The translations under genes and the position numbers were made by a program. A DNA stretch of 64,000 bases from DATGMB01 sp035293845 (lineage in GTDB: Bacteria > Acidobacteriota > Terriglobia > Bryobacterales > Bryobacteraceae), in the NCBI GenBank assembly GCA_035293845.1, contig DATGMB010000096.1:1-64000 (forward strand). Reading direction: 5' to 3'. Under the pieces are notes generated by a model, which worked only from the letters and a program-made list of their open reading frames with translations, ran no database searches and was not told the origin of the DNA. This document shows positions 35,195 to 44,025 of the stretch, piece after piece; the stretch's first letter is position 1; each line of letters begins with the position of its first letter.

Positions 35195-36336
35195 GGCTGT
35201 TTTTCCTCGCGCTGTTGGCTCTGGCTGCCGCCTGGGCGGCGGAAGATCCGGCCGCCCTGCGCGCCCGCGCCGCCGCGCTGATTGCACAGGGCAGATACGC
35301 CGAAGCCGAGCCGCTGCTCGCCGGTGTACTGGCGGCGGGCGAAAAGGCACGGCCCGCGGGAGACGCGAATGTTTCCGCCGGGCTTTCCGCCGATCTGCGC
35401 GCGCTGGCCGCGCTGTACGGCGCCGAAGGCCGCGCGGCCGATGCCGAAAAGCTGTACCTGCGCGATCTCGAGATGCTGGAAAAATCGGACGGCCCCGCCA
35501 GCCCGGCGCTGCTGCCCGATTTGAAGCTTCTCGCCGCGCTCTATGGCGCGACCGGCCGCCCCGCCGACGCCGAGAAGCAGTACTTGCGCGCCATCGCGAT
35601 CCGTCTCGACGCCATGCCCGATTCGCCCGATCTGGCCCGCGATTACGCCGATCTGGCCGCGTTTTACATCGGGCAGAAGCGCTTCGCCGTGGCCGAGCCC
35701 AACCTGCGCCGCGCCCTGGAGCTGACCCAGAAATCCGAGGGCCGGGACGCGCCGGCGCTGATTCCGCTCCTCGATTCGCTCGCTACGGTCTGGATCGAGC
35801 AGAAGAATTACGAGGCGGCCGAAGCGCCGCTGCGCCGCGCGCTTTCGATCCAGGAGATCGCCTCGGGACCGCGCCATCCGGATGTAGCGCCGCGCCTGGA
35901 CCGGCTCGCGATGCTCTACGATCTCGAAAAGCGCTACGCCGAGGCCGAGCCGCTCTACCGCCGCTCGCTGGCCATTTGGGAAGCCGCCACCGGCCGCGAT
36001 AGCCAGCAGACGGCCACCGCGCTCGACAATCTGGCCGTTACTCTGGCATCGCAGGAGAAGTTCGCCGAGGCCGAGCCGCTCTACCGCCGCTCGCTCGCCA
36101 CTCACGAATCCGTAACCGTTGCCGCTTTGAATAATCTCGCCATGGATCTCGAAGGCGAAGGCCGCAACGCCGCGGCTGAGCGCTACTACAAGCAGGCAGT
36201 GACATTAGCCGAGCGCCTCCCCGCCACCGACATGCTCGCGTTCACCTTGCACAACTACGCGGCCTTGCTCCACAAACTGCACCGGGAGCTCGAGGCAAAA
36301 CGCGCCGAAACGCGCGCAAAAACGCTCGAAAAGTGA
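35191..36336 (+). CDS. Exported TPR-repeat protein (kinesin-light-chain-type repeats)
   Basis: The 381-residue protein starts at ATG 35191 with a signal peptide (MRLFFLALLALAAAWAAE). The rest is tandem TPR/TPR_12 helices of about 42 residues each, with conserved YAEAEPLLAGVL, DAEKLYLRDLEMLEKSDG, DAEKQYLRAIAIRLDAM, VAEPNLRRALELTQKSEG, AEAPLRRALSIQEIASG, AEAEPLYRRSLAIWEAATG, AEAEPLYRRSLATHES and others, at least eight units. It should act as a periplasmic protein-binding scaffold. The start overlaps the EVE stop by four bases. Confidence 0.82.
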   Translation: MRLFFLALLALAAAWAAEDPAALRARAAALIAQGRYAEAEPLLAGVLAAGEKARPAGDANVSAGLSADLRALAALYGAEGRAADAEKLYLRDLEMLEKSDGPASPALLPDLKLLAALYGATGRPADAEKQYLRAIAIRLDAMPDSPDLARDYADLAAFYIGQKRFAVAEPNLRRALELTQKSEGRDAPALIPLLDSLATVWIEQKNYEAAEAPLRRALSIQEIASGPRHPDVAPRLDRLAMLYDLEKRYAEAEPLYRRSLAIWEAATGRDSQQTATALDNLAVTLASQEKFAEAEPLYRRSLATHESVTVAALNNLAMDLEGEGRNAAAERYYKQAVTLAERLPATDMLAFTLHNYAALLHKLHRELEAKRAETRAKTLEK

Positions 36337-36445
36337 CTTCCGCCGGGCCGCCGGACGCCCCCGAACGCTTACTTCCGTTATAGTCCGTTTCAGCGGTTTC
36401 CATATAGAATCCAGTGGAACTTTTCTGTTACGCTGCGGATTCCTG

Positions 36446-39079
36446 ATGCCGATGCCTGCCCGAGCCCGGCCTCTCCATCTCTATGTTCTTTGGTTCGGCG
36501 CCGTTGCCGGATTTGCGGGCGCGTGCGCCTGGATCGGATCGGGGCTGGCCGTGGCGGGGCTGATTCAAGGCGGCCTGGTGGCTCTGGCCGGGCTGGGGGC
36601 GTATGCGATTGCCCGCACCCGGAGCGATGCGGAATCCGCGGCGCGCAAGGCGGAGGAGACGCGACTCCTGGGGGAGGCGCGCGAACGCGAGGAACGGCTC
36701 ACGGCCGAGCTCACGCGGGCGCGAGAGGCGGCAGCGGCCGCGCTGGCTCGTGCCCTGGAAGCGGCCGAAGCGGCGGACACCCGCTTCCGCACCGCCTTCG
36801 AACAAGTTTCTGCCGGAATGACTCAGGTGACGCTGGACGGACGGTTCATGCGCGTCAACCAGCGCTACTGCGCGATCACCGGCTACACGGCCGAGGAACT
36901 ATCCCAGCTCACCGTGGCCGAGCTGACCCACCCCGACGATCATGAGCACGAGCGCCGGATGTCTGCGCCGCTCTACAGCGGTGAATGCTCCACGGTCGAA
37001 TACCAGAAGCGCTATATCCGCAAGGACGGCTCGGTCATCCGGGTCCATCTGACGGTTTCCCTGGTGCGGTCAGCGGCCGGCGATCCGCTATACCTGATCG
37101 GCGCGGTGGAGGACATCACGGCGCGCATCGAAGCAGAGGAGGCGCTGCGGCAGAGCGAACAGCGCTTTCGCCAGGTGGTGGAGCACGCTCCGTTCGGCAT
37201 TTTTGTGGAGAGCGGCCTGGAATTCCGCTATCTCAACCCGGCGGCGGCACGGCTTTTCGGCGCCGAATCCCCACGCCAGCTCATCGGCGCGCCCCTCCTC
37301 GACCGCGTCCATCCGGAGGACCGCGCGGCGGTTCGCGATGGCTCGCGGGAGCTGCTCTCCGGCAAGACGGCGCCACCCGCCCAACGGCGCTTCCTCCGGC
37401 TCGATGGGGAACCGGTGCCGGTCGAGGTCTACCCCGCAACCGTGGTTTACGATGGCCAGCCCGCGGTCCTGTTCCTCATGCGCGATCGCACGCAGGAGCT
37501 GCAATCGGAGCAGGAGCGGATCCGCCTCGAGCAGCGCCTGCGGCATGCGGAGAAGATGGAAGGCATCGGGCGGCTGGCCGGCGGCGTGGCCCACGATTTC
37601 AACAACCATCTGACCGTCATCAGCGGCTACTGCGAGATGCTGCTGGCCGAGCTCGCGCCGGACGACCCGCTGACGGTCGAAATCGGCGAGATCCGCGCCG
37701 CCGCGGCGCGCGCCGCGCTTCTGACGCGCCACCTGCTGGCCCTCAGCCGCCGGCAGATCTCCGAGCCGCGCCGGATCGATCTCAACGCCGTGATCCGGGA
37801 GCACTGCCGCGAGCTCGGCCATCTGCTCGGGGAAGGAATCGAGATCGTCACAGACCTCACGCCGGAGCTGGGCGCCATCGAGGCAGACCCCGGCCAGATG
37901 CATCAGCTCCTCATGAACCTCTCGGTCAATGCCCGGGACGCGATGCCGCGTGGAGGCAAACTGATTTTCCACACGGCGAACACCGACATTGCCGGCGGAC
38001 CAGAGGCCGCTTCGGCTGCGGCCGGCGAACCGGGCAGCGAAGCGCCGGCCGGGCGCTATGTGCTCCTCTCGGTCAGCGACACGGGCGAAGGCATGGACCG
38101 CGAGACGCTGGCGCGCATCTTCGAGCCGTTTTTCAGCACCAAACCGGCGGGCAGCGGCGCCGGCCTCGGGCTGTCCACGGTGTATGGCGTGGTCAAGCAA
38201 GCGGGCGGATTCATCCGCGCCATCAGCGAGCCCGGCTCCGGCTCCACGTTTCGCATCTACCTGCCGCGCGCCGCGGACCCGCTATCGCAAAGCGAACCGG
38301 CCGGCCGCACAGCGCTACCGGAATCCGTGGCGCAAACCGCCTCGCCCGGGCCCGCAGAAGCGGGCCCGCCGGAAACGGTGCTGCTGGTGGAGCGCGACCC
38401 CGAGGTGCGGCGGCTCACCATGGGAATCCTGCGCCGCCTCGGCTACGAGGTCCTCGAAGCCGGCGATGGACCGGCCGCGCTCGACGCGGCGCGGCGCCAC
38501 CCCGGTCCGATCCATCTGCTGGTCTGCAATACGGTCATTTCCGGCGCACCAGCCCGCGAATTCGCCGCGCGCATCCAGGCTCTCCGCCCGCGCCTCAAGG
38601 TGCTGTATCTTTCGGGCCGCGGAACGGACGCGGCGGACGATTCGGCTCCTTGCCTGGAAAAGCCTTTCACGTCCTCGGACCTGGCCACCAGGGTACGGGA
38701 GGTCCTCGATCAACCGGGCTGCCGCCCGCGCGTTCTGGTCGTCGATGACGATTCCGGCGTGCGCGAGTTTCTCGGCCGCGTGCTGACCCGTGCCGGCTAC
38801 GACGTGCTGTTCGCCGCGGACGGCGAAGAAGGGCTGGCGCGCATCGAGCGCGAGGCCGTTCACCTGGTGATCACCGATCTGGTCATGCCGCAGCGCGACG
38901 GGCTGGAAGTCGTCAAGCTGCTGCGCAGCCGGTTCGGCGGGGTGCGGATCATTGCCATTTCCGGCGCGTTCGGCGGCGAATTTCTCAAAGCCGCCTCGAT
39001 TCTGGGCGCGGATTTCGCCTTCCCCAAGCCGGTCGACCCGGAGCGGCTGCTGCCGGCGGTGCAGAAGCTGATCGGGTAG
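36446..39079 (+). CDS. Hybrid sensor histidine kinase (TM-PAS-PAS-HisKA-HATPase-REC-REC)
   Basis: The 877-residue protein has two membrane helices (LHLYVLWFGAVAGFAGACAW and GLAVAGLIQGGLVALAGLGAY), an Ala/Glu-rich coiled coil, two PAS domains (about 118-240 and 245-350), and a kinase core. The H-box is GGVAHDFNNHLTVISGY; N and G boxes are HQLLMNLSVNARDAM, VSDTGEGMD and GAGLGLSTVYGVV. Two receivers follow. The first (about 650-760) has lost its acceptor: LLVCNTVISG has Asn for Asp. The second (about 770-877) is intact with VVDDD, ITDLVMPQRDG and a conserved FPKP. It thus resembles a histidine phosphorelay with one dead receiver. TATAGT and TATAGAAT boxes lie in the 109-base upstream gap. Confidence 0.9.
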   Translation: MPMPARARPLHLYVLWFGAVAGFAGACAWIGSGLAVAGLIQGGLVALAGLGAYAIARTRSDAESAARKAEETRLLGEAREREERLTAELTRAREAAAAALARALEAAEAADTRFRTAFEQVSAGMTQVTLDGRFMRVNQRYCAITGYTAEELSQLTVAELTHPDDHEHERRMSAPLYSGECSTVEYQKRYIRKDGSVIRVHLTVSLVRSAAGDPLYLIGAVEDITARIEAEEALRQSEQRFRQVVEHAPFGIFVESGLEFRYLNPAAARLFGAESPRQLIGAPLLDRVHPEDRAAVRDGSRELLSGKTAPPAQRRFLRLDGEPVPVEVYPATVVYDGQPAVLFLMRDRTQELQSEQERIRLEQRLRHAEKMEGIGRLAGGVAHDFNNHLTVISGYCEMLLAELAPDDPLTVEIGEIRAAAARAALLTRHLLALSRRQISEPRRIDLNAVIREHCRELGHLLGEGIEIVTDLTPELGAIEADPGQMHQLLMNLSVNARDAMPRGGKLIFHTANTDIAGGPEAASAAAGEPGSEAPAGRYVLLSVSDTGEGMDRETLARIFEPFFSTKPAGSGAGLGLSTVYGVVKQAGGFIRAISEPGSGSTFRIYLPRAADPLSQSEPAGRTALPESVAQTASPGPAEAGPPETVLLVERDPEVRRLTMGILRRLGYEVLEAGDGPAALDAARRHPGPIHLLVCNTVISGAPAREFAARIQALRPRLKVLYLSGRGTDAADDSAPCLEKPFTSSDLATRVREVLDQPGCRPRVLVVDDDSGVREFLGRVLTRAGYDVLFAADGEEGLARIEREAVHLVITDLVMPQRDGLEVVKLLRSRFGGVRIIAISGAFGGEFLKAASILGADFAFPKPVDPERLLPAVQKLIG

Positions 39080-39089
39080 CCGGACGCTT

Positions 39090-40598
39090 TCAGGCCTCTT
39101 CTCCATCCGCCCGATCGAACATACTCTGGAGCGTCTGCAACTCGGAATTACTCGAATGCGTGAAGTTTCCGGAGAGAATGCCGGAAACACCGCGGAACGG
39201 CTCGCCCACATGCATGCCGTGAGCATCGATCACGTATTCGCGAATGTTTCGATCGTGCTGCGACCCGCGCATTTTGAGCACGGTAATGCCCCGGCGCATC
39301 TCTCCGAACACCTCCACGTAGCGGAGAAGAATGATGGAATCGGTCACGCTGGAGATGTGCGCCTCGGTGACTGTCGATCCGCCGAGCAAGGAGGGCGTGG
39401 TGGATGTGAACACGCCCGCAATTTGCTTGTCTTTCAGATACGAAGTCAGGGCGAGGACGAATTCGCGGAAAGTGCGCAGCGTGGAGATGCGCTCGAGCGC
39501 CGAAAGGCTGTCTACCGCCACGCGGGTCGGCTTGAACTCCTCGATATGTTTCTTGATGCGCAGCAGGTGATCTTCGAGGGCGGCGACTTCCGGGTATTCC
39601 GAGACGATCCGTAGCCGTCCGCCCCGTTCGAGAGAGGGAAAGTCGACGCCCCAGCCCAGCGCGTTGCGGTACAACTGATCCCTGCTCTCTTCGAAGGCAA
39701 AGAGCAGGCCGCGTTCCTCTTCGCCCAAAGCTGCCAGGAATTGCGTCGCGGTGAGGGTCTTGCCGGTTCCGGTTGCGCCGGAAACCAATACGACCGAGTC
39801 GCGGTAGAAGCCGCCGTCGCACATGGTGTCCAGCTCCGCGATGCCGGAAGTAATCCGCTTGTCGGAGGACTTTTGGCGCAGCTCGATGGAGGAAAGAGGC
39901 AACAGGATGATCCCCTGATCCTCCGAGATGGTAAACGGGAACTCGCCCTTGAGGTGCGATGCTCCGCGGAACTTCAGGATTTCCAGGGTTCGCCGCCGTT
40001 TTTCCTCTTCGAGCGTGTTGCGCAGGATGATTACGTTGTCGGTAACGTATTCCTCGACCGGCGCCTCGGTCTGCCCGACATGTTCGGCGGTGATAATCGA
40101 TGTCACGCCCATGTCCCGCAGTTGCCAGGCAACCCGGTAGAGTTCCCGGCGGATGACTGCGGGCATGCCGAACTGCACCAGGATCGCGCCGATCGAATCG
40201 AGCGAGAGCCGGCGCGCGCCAATCTTGGACACGGCGTGCTGGACCCGCGAGATCAGCCCGCCGAGATCGTAATCGCCGACCGTCACCGGCTCGTCTTTGG
40301 GATGGAGGGAGCCATCGACAAAGATCCACTGATTCTCGCTCTCCCATTTCTCGATGTCCCACCCGAAGGAACAGAGGTTCTTCCGGATATCTGCCGGCTG
40401 CTCCTCAAAGGTGACAAAACAACCCGGCTCGCCGGCCTTGATGCCTTCCACCAGAAACTGGGCGGCGAAGATGGTTTTCGCGCTCCCGGGGCCGCCGCTG
40501 ACCAGCGTGGTGCGGCCGGCCGGCAGACCGCCGTTGCTGATGAGGTCGAATCCCGGAATGTGAGTCCGGCACCGGCTGAGTTCTCGTGAAGAGCTCAT
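39090..40598 (-). CDS. kaiC: KaiC-type circadian clock ATPase
   Basis: KaiC is a two-domain RecA-like ATPase and autokinase. This 502-residue protein has Walker A motifs GGPGSAKT (residues 35-42) and GATGTGKT (about 270), with the catalytic Glu pairs in FVTFEEQP and LFAFEES. The CII phospho-site region aligns with cyanobacterial TDSHIST: here TEAHISSVTDSIILLRYVE, so Ser431 is kept, Thr432 is Ser and Thr426 is Thr. The following FGEMRRGITVLKMRGSQHDR and YVIDAHGMHVGEPF match the family. Start and spacing are fixed by the kaiB end: GGGAGG within kaiB, eight bases before the ATG. The C-terminal tail after residue 480 is short. It is the last gene of the kai operon. Confidence 0.95.
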   Translation of the reverse strand: MSSSRELSRCRTHIPGFDLISNGGLPAGRTTLVSGGPGSAKTIFAAQFLVEGIKAGEPGCFVTFEEQPADIRKNLCSFGWDIEKWESENQWIFVDGSLHPKDEPVTVGDYDLGGLISRVQHAVSKIGARRLSLDSIGAILVQFGMPAVIRRELYRVAWQLRDMGVTSIITAEHVGQTEAPVEEYVTDNVIILRNTLEEEKRRRTLEILKFRGASHLKGEFPFTISEDQGIILLPLSSIELRQKSSDKRITSGIAELDTMCDGGFYRDSVVLVSGATGTGKTLTATQFLAALGEEERGLLFAFEESRDQLYRNALGWGVDFPSLERGGRLRIVSEYPEVAALEDHLLRIKKHIEEFKPTRVAVDSLSALERISTLRTFREFVLALTSYLKDKQIAGVFTSTTPSLLGGSTVTEAHISSVTDSIILLRYVEVFGEMRRGITVLKMRGSQHDRNIREYVIDAHGMHVGEPFRGVSGILSGNFTHSSNSELQTLQSMFDRADGEEA

Positions 40599-40600
40599 CT

Positions 40601-40921
40601 TTAAGAACCTCCCTGCCGGATGTGATCCTGTAGCCCGAGCAGTTCGATCACTCTCCGGGGCTCGCCGAGATCTCCGACGAGGCGCCGCGGCGGGCCCGGG
40701 ATCTGGCGGATCAGGGTTGGAGTGGCGAGGATCTTATCGACCTCCGCCTGATCCGGTTTCGTGAGGACATCCACGATTTCCACTTCTACGGAATTGGCCA
40801 GAAATGTTCTACACATATTTTGCACGGCCTCAATGGCCCGTAAGGATCGCTGCGAACTGCCCGTCACGAATAACCGCAGCAGCACCTTTCCGGAGAAATC
40901 GCTTGAACTGGGCTGGGTCAA
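40601..40921 (-). CDS. kaiB: KaiB-family protein
   Basis: This 106-residue protein starts at TTG 40921, which overlaps the upstream TGA (TTGA). A GAAGGGA site precedes it by eight bases. Family matches are [57 protein letters not shown] and [17 protein letters not shown], close to cyanobacterial KaiB ([23 protein letters not shown]). KaiB binds KaiC CI and, in the cyanobacterial clock, sequesters KaiA and outputs signals to kinases. The stop TAA is two bases before kaiC ATG. Longer in-frame N-termini up to 41011 overlap the upstream gene and do not look like KaiB. Confidence 0.93.
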   Translation of the reverse strand: [106 protein letters not shown]

Positions 40922-41283
40922 CGGGCAGTTCCCTTCTTCATCTGTTCGCGATAATAAATCGCGAGTTCCCCGACCATCTTTACCAGCAACAGCCGGGCAT
41001 GCCGGATGCACGCCTTGGCCATCGCCTGGGGTTGCGTTTTTATGAGGATCGCGAGCGCCGAAAGGTGCACGGCGATCAAGTCCTGGGGAAGGGCATCAGA
41101 CTCACCCGCTTGCCGGGCCAGTGCTCTGACCCTGGGGAATACACGGCGATCGGTACCGGATACCGTCTGCTGAACGGCAAGCTTCACAATATCGGAATAA
41201 TCTTGCACAAAGGTGCGGAATAGATCGGGATTCTGAGCTGACAGGCGGCACGTGCTGAATTGATTTGAGACCGGAAAATCCAT
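40918..41283 (-). CDS. KaiA C-terminal / RsbU N-terminal-like helical protein
   Basis: This 121-residue all-helical protein is first in the kai operon. The core resembles both the RsbU N-terminal domain and the KaiA C-terminal four-helix domain. DALPQDLIAVHLSALAIL aligns with the KaiA/RsbU helix containing LP-x-x-x-VxxIH, and the last helix HARLLLVKMVGELAIYYREQ with DYRLTLIDVIAHLCEMYRR of KaiA. No KaiA N-terminal receiver domain is present. In cyanobacteria KaiA drives KaiC phosphorylation through its C-terminal domain. The assignment here is by family-level pattern, read by eye, and needs structural or profile comparison; the operon place is the main support. ATG 41283; its TGA overlaps the kaiB start. 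Confidence 0.65.
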   Translation of the reverse strand: MDFPVSNQFSTCRLSAQNPDLFRTFVQDYSDIVKLAVQQTVSGTDRRVFPRVRALARQAGESDALPQDLIAVHLSALAILIKTQPQAMAKACIRHARLLLVKMVGELAIYYREQMKKGTAR

Positions 41284-41334
41284 TCTTCAGATCGTTCGCC
41301 GCAGGACAGGATCGGGCAGCCAACCGAAAAGAGA

Positions 41335-41362
41335 AGGATACCACTCTGACCGGCCTCGTCAA
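41335..41362 (-). promoter_or_regulatory. Candidate sigma70-type promoter of the kai operon
   Basis: On the minus strand, TTGACG (41362-41357) and TATCCT (41340-41335) are 16 bases apart. Transcription would start near 41328, giving a leader of about 45 bases before ATG 41283. This is one of few full -35/-10 pairs I see in the window. Confidence 0.45.
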
Positions 41363-41958
41363 GCGCAAGACGATGGACGGAGGTGCGAAGCGATTGGAGA
41401 AATGGGGCGCGGGAGCGCCCGGTGGGGCGCCGGCGCTGCTTTTTAGAAGGGGTGAGTTTTAGGAGGATTGATCCTGCGAGCCGCCATCCTCTTCCCGAAG
41501 AACCTCACGTTCGAAGCCAGCGACATCGTTCAACGCGAGATAGAGGAACCGTGTCCGCGCGGCGGAATCAGGATTCGTTTGAGAATTGTCGTCGATATCC
41601 AGCCAATGTGATGGCTTCATGCCTGCTGAGAAAGCACTTCATCGGCCATTTAGAATGGCGCTGCGCCGGACCAGGGTTCGTTCCTTCACGGTTTATGGCG
41701 CGTTTGCACTCAGGGCGGCACTTGGCAGATTCGAGCGAAACTCCAGGCAGCGAAAATCACCACGATGCAGGCTCTCTGCGAGTCAGAGGCCGCCGCCAGC
41801 CTCCAGTTTTTCGAGACAGCTCGCGTCCCTGCACAAAACGAACCGGCATGGCTGTTGGTACTTTTTACACCGTCGACCGCAACTCGAAATTCCGGACTAA
41901 CGGAAGACCTGAATTCGTCGGGCGGCGCCTCGCGGAAATCCGTTCTCCAAACGAAAAA

Positions 41959-42047
41959 CCGCTAACGATTAGCGGCCGGGCTCTGTAAGCTGCTGATTAG
42001 ACGGAGGCGAAAAACCCAAAACCGCTAAATTTGGCGGTTTGGGTTTT
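41959..42047. repeat. CCGCTAA hairpin, TGATT motif and AAACCCAAAACCGC palindrome
   Basis: CCGCTAA-CGA-TTAGCGG (41959-41975) is a perfect inverted repeat. It is followed by taagctgctgattagac (41986-42002) and by an imperfect palindrome (42011-42047) whose arms are AAAACCCAAAACCGC and GGCGGTTTGGGTTTT. This matches the order and content of the block at 20923-20999. It also lies 3' of the minus-strand response regulator gene and could terminate it. Confidence 0.55.
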
Positions 42048-42093
42048 CCAGCCGGGTGGTCGAGCGCGGAGGGCCACGCCAGAAAGTCCCTCA

Positions 42094-42507
42094 CTAAACG
42101 CCAGTCGTGGGCGGGCCGGAGGCTACCATCTGCCGGAGAACGTTCCCGATGCTGTCCAGAAACTCGTCCACGCGAAAGGACTTCGGCACGAATCGGGCGC
42201 CCAGCGAGAGGGCCTGGCGTTCGTCTGCCTCGGCGGTGGATGACGTCAGAATCGCCACAGGCGTCTTGGCGAGGTGAGGGATTGCGCGGAGCTTCCGCAG
42301 CACCTCGAGACCATCGGACGACCTCAGCCGTACGTCGAGCAGGATCGCGTCCGGTCGAATGCATGTACCCGGATCGCAAAGCGCGGCCAAAGCCGGAGGG
42401 CCATCCTCAAACGGGATCATTTCCAGTGGAGGATCCATCCGATTCACGGCCTCGCGGATCATGAGGAGGTCGCCGGGATTGTCCTCAATGATGACCACGC
42501 ACGCCAT
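42094..42507 (-). CDS. Single-domain response regulator (Rcp1-like)
   Basis: The 137-residue receiver domain has no output domain. Acidic pocket VVIIEDNPGDLLM (D/E pair), phospho-acceptor LLDVRLRSSDGLEVL, the Thr/Ser in VAILTSSTAEAD and Lys in FVPKSF are all present, so it should be phosphorylatable. The IPHLAKTPVAILTSST pattern is typical for Rcp1-type regulators that partner with phytochrome-like or hybrid kinases. It is 12 bases downstream of the histidine kinase gene 44025-42520, its likely partner. Confidence 0.9.
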   Translation of the reverse strand: MACVVIIEDNPGDLLMIREAVNRMDPPLEMIPFEDGPPALAALCDPGTCIRPDAILLDVRLRSSDGLEVLRKLRAIPHLAKTPVAILTSSTAEADERQALSLGARFVPKSFRVDEFLDSIGNVLRQMVASGPPTTGV

Positions 42508-42519
42508 GGGCTCTCGATT

Positions 42520-44025
42520 TCAGTCTAAATCGGCCGGGTCCGGCGGGGCGGTTTCGAGTGCCGGGAGGGTAAAGTGAAACACGGAACCGACTCCCGGAGT
42601 GGATTCCAGCCAGATTCGTCCCCCGTAGCGCTGCACGATCCTCTTACAGATCGCAAGTCCCATTCCCGTGCCCGGAATCCCAGGGCCGTGAAAGCGCTGG
42701 AAAAAATCGAACACGCGCGGCGCATACTCCGGGGCTACGCCGGAGCCGTTATCGGAGAACGAGAATTGCCAGCGGCTGCCTTTGCGGGCGCTCGCAATCG
42801 CGATGGTCGGCGGATGGCCTTCGCGCCGGTACTTGATGGAATTCGAAATGAGGTTCTGAAATAACTGGACCAGGTGGGCGCTGTGCACGGCCACTCGCGG
42901 GAGTGAATCGTGGACGATCACCGCGGAGGTCTCGTCGATAATGGCCGCGAGATTCACCAGCACCTGCTGGAGCGCTACTTCCGCGTCGGCTTCCTCGGGC
43001 TCGGGGGGCGCTGCGCTCGAGATCTCGGCATACGCCCGCAACGAGGTGAGCAGCGCGGACATGCGCTCCGCTCCGCCCATGACAAAGCGCAGATATTCCT
43101 GCGTGTCGGGATCGGCATCCGGAAACTTGCGCCGGATCATTTCGGCATAGAGGCTGATCATCCGCAGCGGTTCCTGAAGGTCGTGGCTGATCGAGCGGAC
43201 AAACTGATGCATTTCCTGGTTTGCCTGCCGGATCTGCTCTTCGGCCCGCTTCCGGCCGGTAATATCGCGAAACGTGAAGACGGCGCCGATCATCTCGCCC
43301 CGTCCGTTCCTGATGGGAGCCGCCGTGCCGATAACCGAAACCGTTTCCCCCGTTCGGCGGACCAGTGTAAACTCCTGCTGCACATTGGCGACCGGGCGGC
43401 TGAGCAAAAGCTGGAGGGGAGGCTCCCGGAGAGGCTCACCCTCGCGCCCGGCCAGGTTCAAACAGAAGTCCACCGGCCGGCCGGCGGCTTCGCGTTCCTT
43501 GTGACCGGTCAGTTTCTCGGCGATGGGATTCATAAAACCGACGGAGCCGTGGGCGTCCGTGGCAATCACCGCCTCGCCCACGCTGCGGAGGGTGGCGTAC
43601 AGCCATTCACGGCTGTTGAACAGTTCGCCCTGTGCACGCGGCGATTCGGCCCGTGCGCGCGCGTCGCCGATCGCGCGGAATATGGCGGCGGGCAGGCGGA
43701 CCAGGTTGGTCTTCAGCACGTAATCGGCGGCTCCCTGCCGCATCATCTCGACCGCGCTCTCTTCCCCGCAAACGCCGGAGACGACGATCACAGGTGCTTC
43801 AACGCGCAGTTCCCTGCAGATGCGGAGCGCCTCCGCGCCGCTGCAGCCGTGCAGACCATCGCCGGCCAGGATGACATCCCAACCGCCTCGCTCGAGTGCC
43901 TCGCGCAACTCCCGTTCCGTTTCGACCCGAGTCATCTCCGTCTGGATGCCGCCTTGTTCCATGGCGCCGGCCACCGGTCCAGTATCGGCGGAATTCTCCA
44001 GGAGTAAGACACGAATCGGCATCAT
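42520..44025 (-). CDS. Sensor histidine kinase with N-terminal receiver and PAS domain
   Basis: The 501-residue cytoplasmic protein has a receiver domain (about 1-120), a PAS domain (about 135-250: LRSVGEAVIATDAHGSVGFMNP), HisKA and HATPase_c. The H-box reads SISHDLQEPLRMISLYAEM; the N-box FQNLISNSIKYR; G boxes FSFSDNGSGVAPEY and GTGMGLAICKRIVQRYGG. In the receiver the acceptor strand DVILAGDGLHG has Gly at the usual Asp place and Asp one residue later, so phosphorylation is uncertain. There is no membrane segment. The gene is followed after 12 bases by the Rcp1-like regulator and is divergent from the kinase at 44265, sharing a 239-base control region. Confidence 0.9.
   Translation of the reverse strand: MMPIRVLLLENSADTGPVAGAMEQGGIQTEMTRVETERELREALERGGWDVILAGDGLHGCSGAEALRICRELRVEAPVIVVSGVCGEESAVEMMRQGAADYVLKTNLVRLPAAIFRAIGDARARAESPRAQGELFNSREWLYATLRSVGEAVIATDAHGSVGFMNPIAEKLTGHKEREAAGRPVDFCLNLAGREGEPLREPPLQLLLSRPVANVQQEFTLVRRTGETVSVIGTAAPIRNGRGEMIGAVFTFRDITGRKRAEEQIRQANQEMHQFVRSISHDLQEPLRMISLYAEMIRRKFPDADPDTQEYLRFVMGGAERMSALLTSLRAYAEISSAAPPEPEEADAEVALQQVLVNLAAIIDETSAVIVHDSLPRVAVHSAHLVQLFQNLISNSIKYRREGHPPTIAIASARKGSRWQFSFSDNGSGVAPEYAPRVFDFFQRFHGPGIPGTGMGLAICKRIVQRYGGRIWLESTPGVGSVFHFTLPALETAPPDPADLD

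Larger units (their letters stand above)
41284..42093. other. 810-base gap with no supported gene, containing hairpin repeats
   Basis: It contains the kai promoter candidate, a G+C hairpin (GGGCGCGGGAGCGCCC) near 41406-41420, and at the right end a CCGCTAA hairpin, a TGATT motif and a long imperfect palindrome. Open frames of up to about 200 codons cross it, but they show no recognisable domain and atypical composition, so I treat it as non-coding or decayed. Confidence 0.5.

Noticed and set aside
41468..41610. Short open frame reading LILRAAILFPKNLTFEASD after an AGGAGG at 41461-41466
   Set aside because: The only start (TTG) is one base after the AGGAGG, too close to be used; the frame ends after about 46 codons and matches nothing I know.
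41383..41988. 201-codon open frame in the gap after the kai operon
   Set aside because: It is rich in Arg/Ser/Pro like out-of-frame translation, has no domain or ribosome site and ends in the hairpin repeat.
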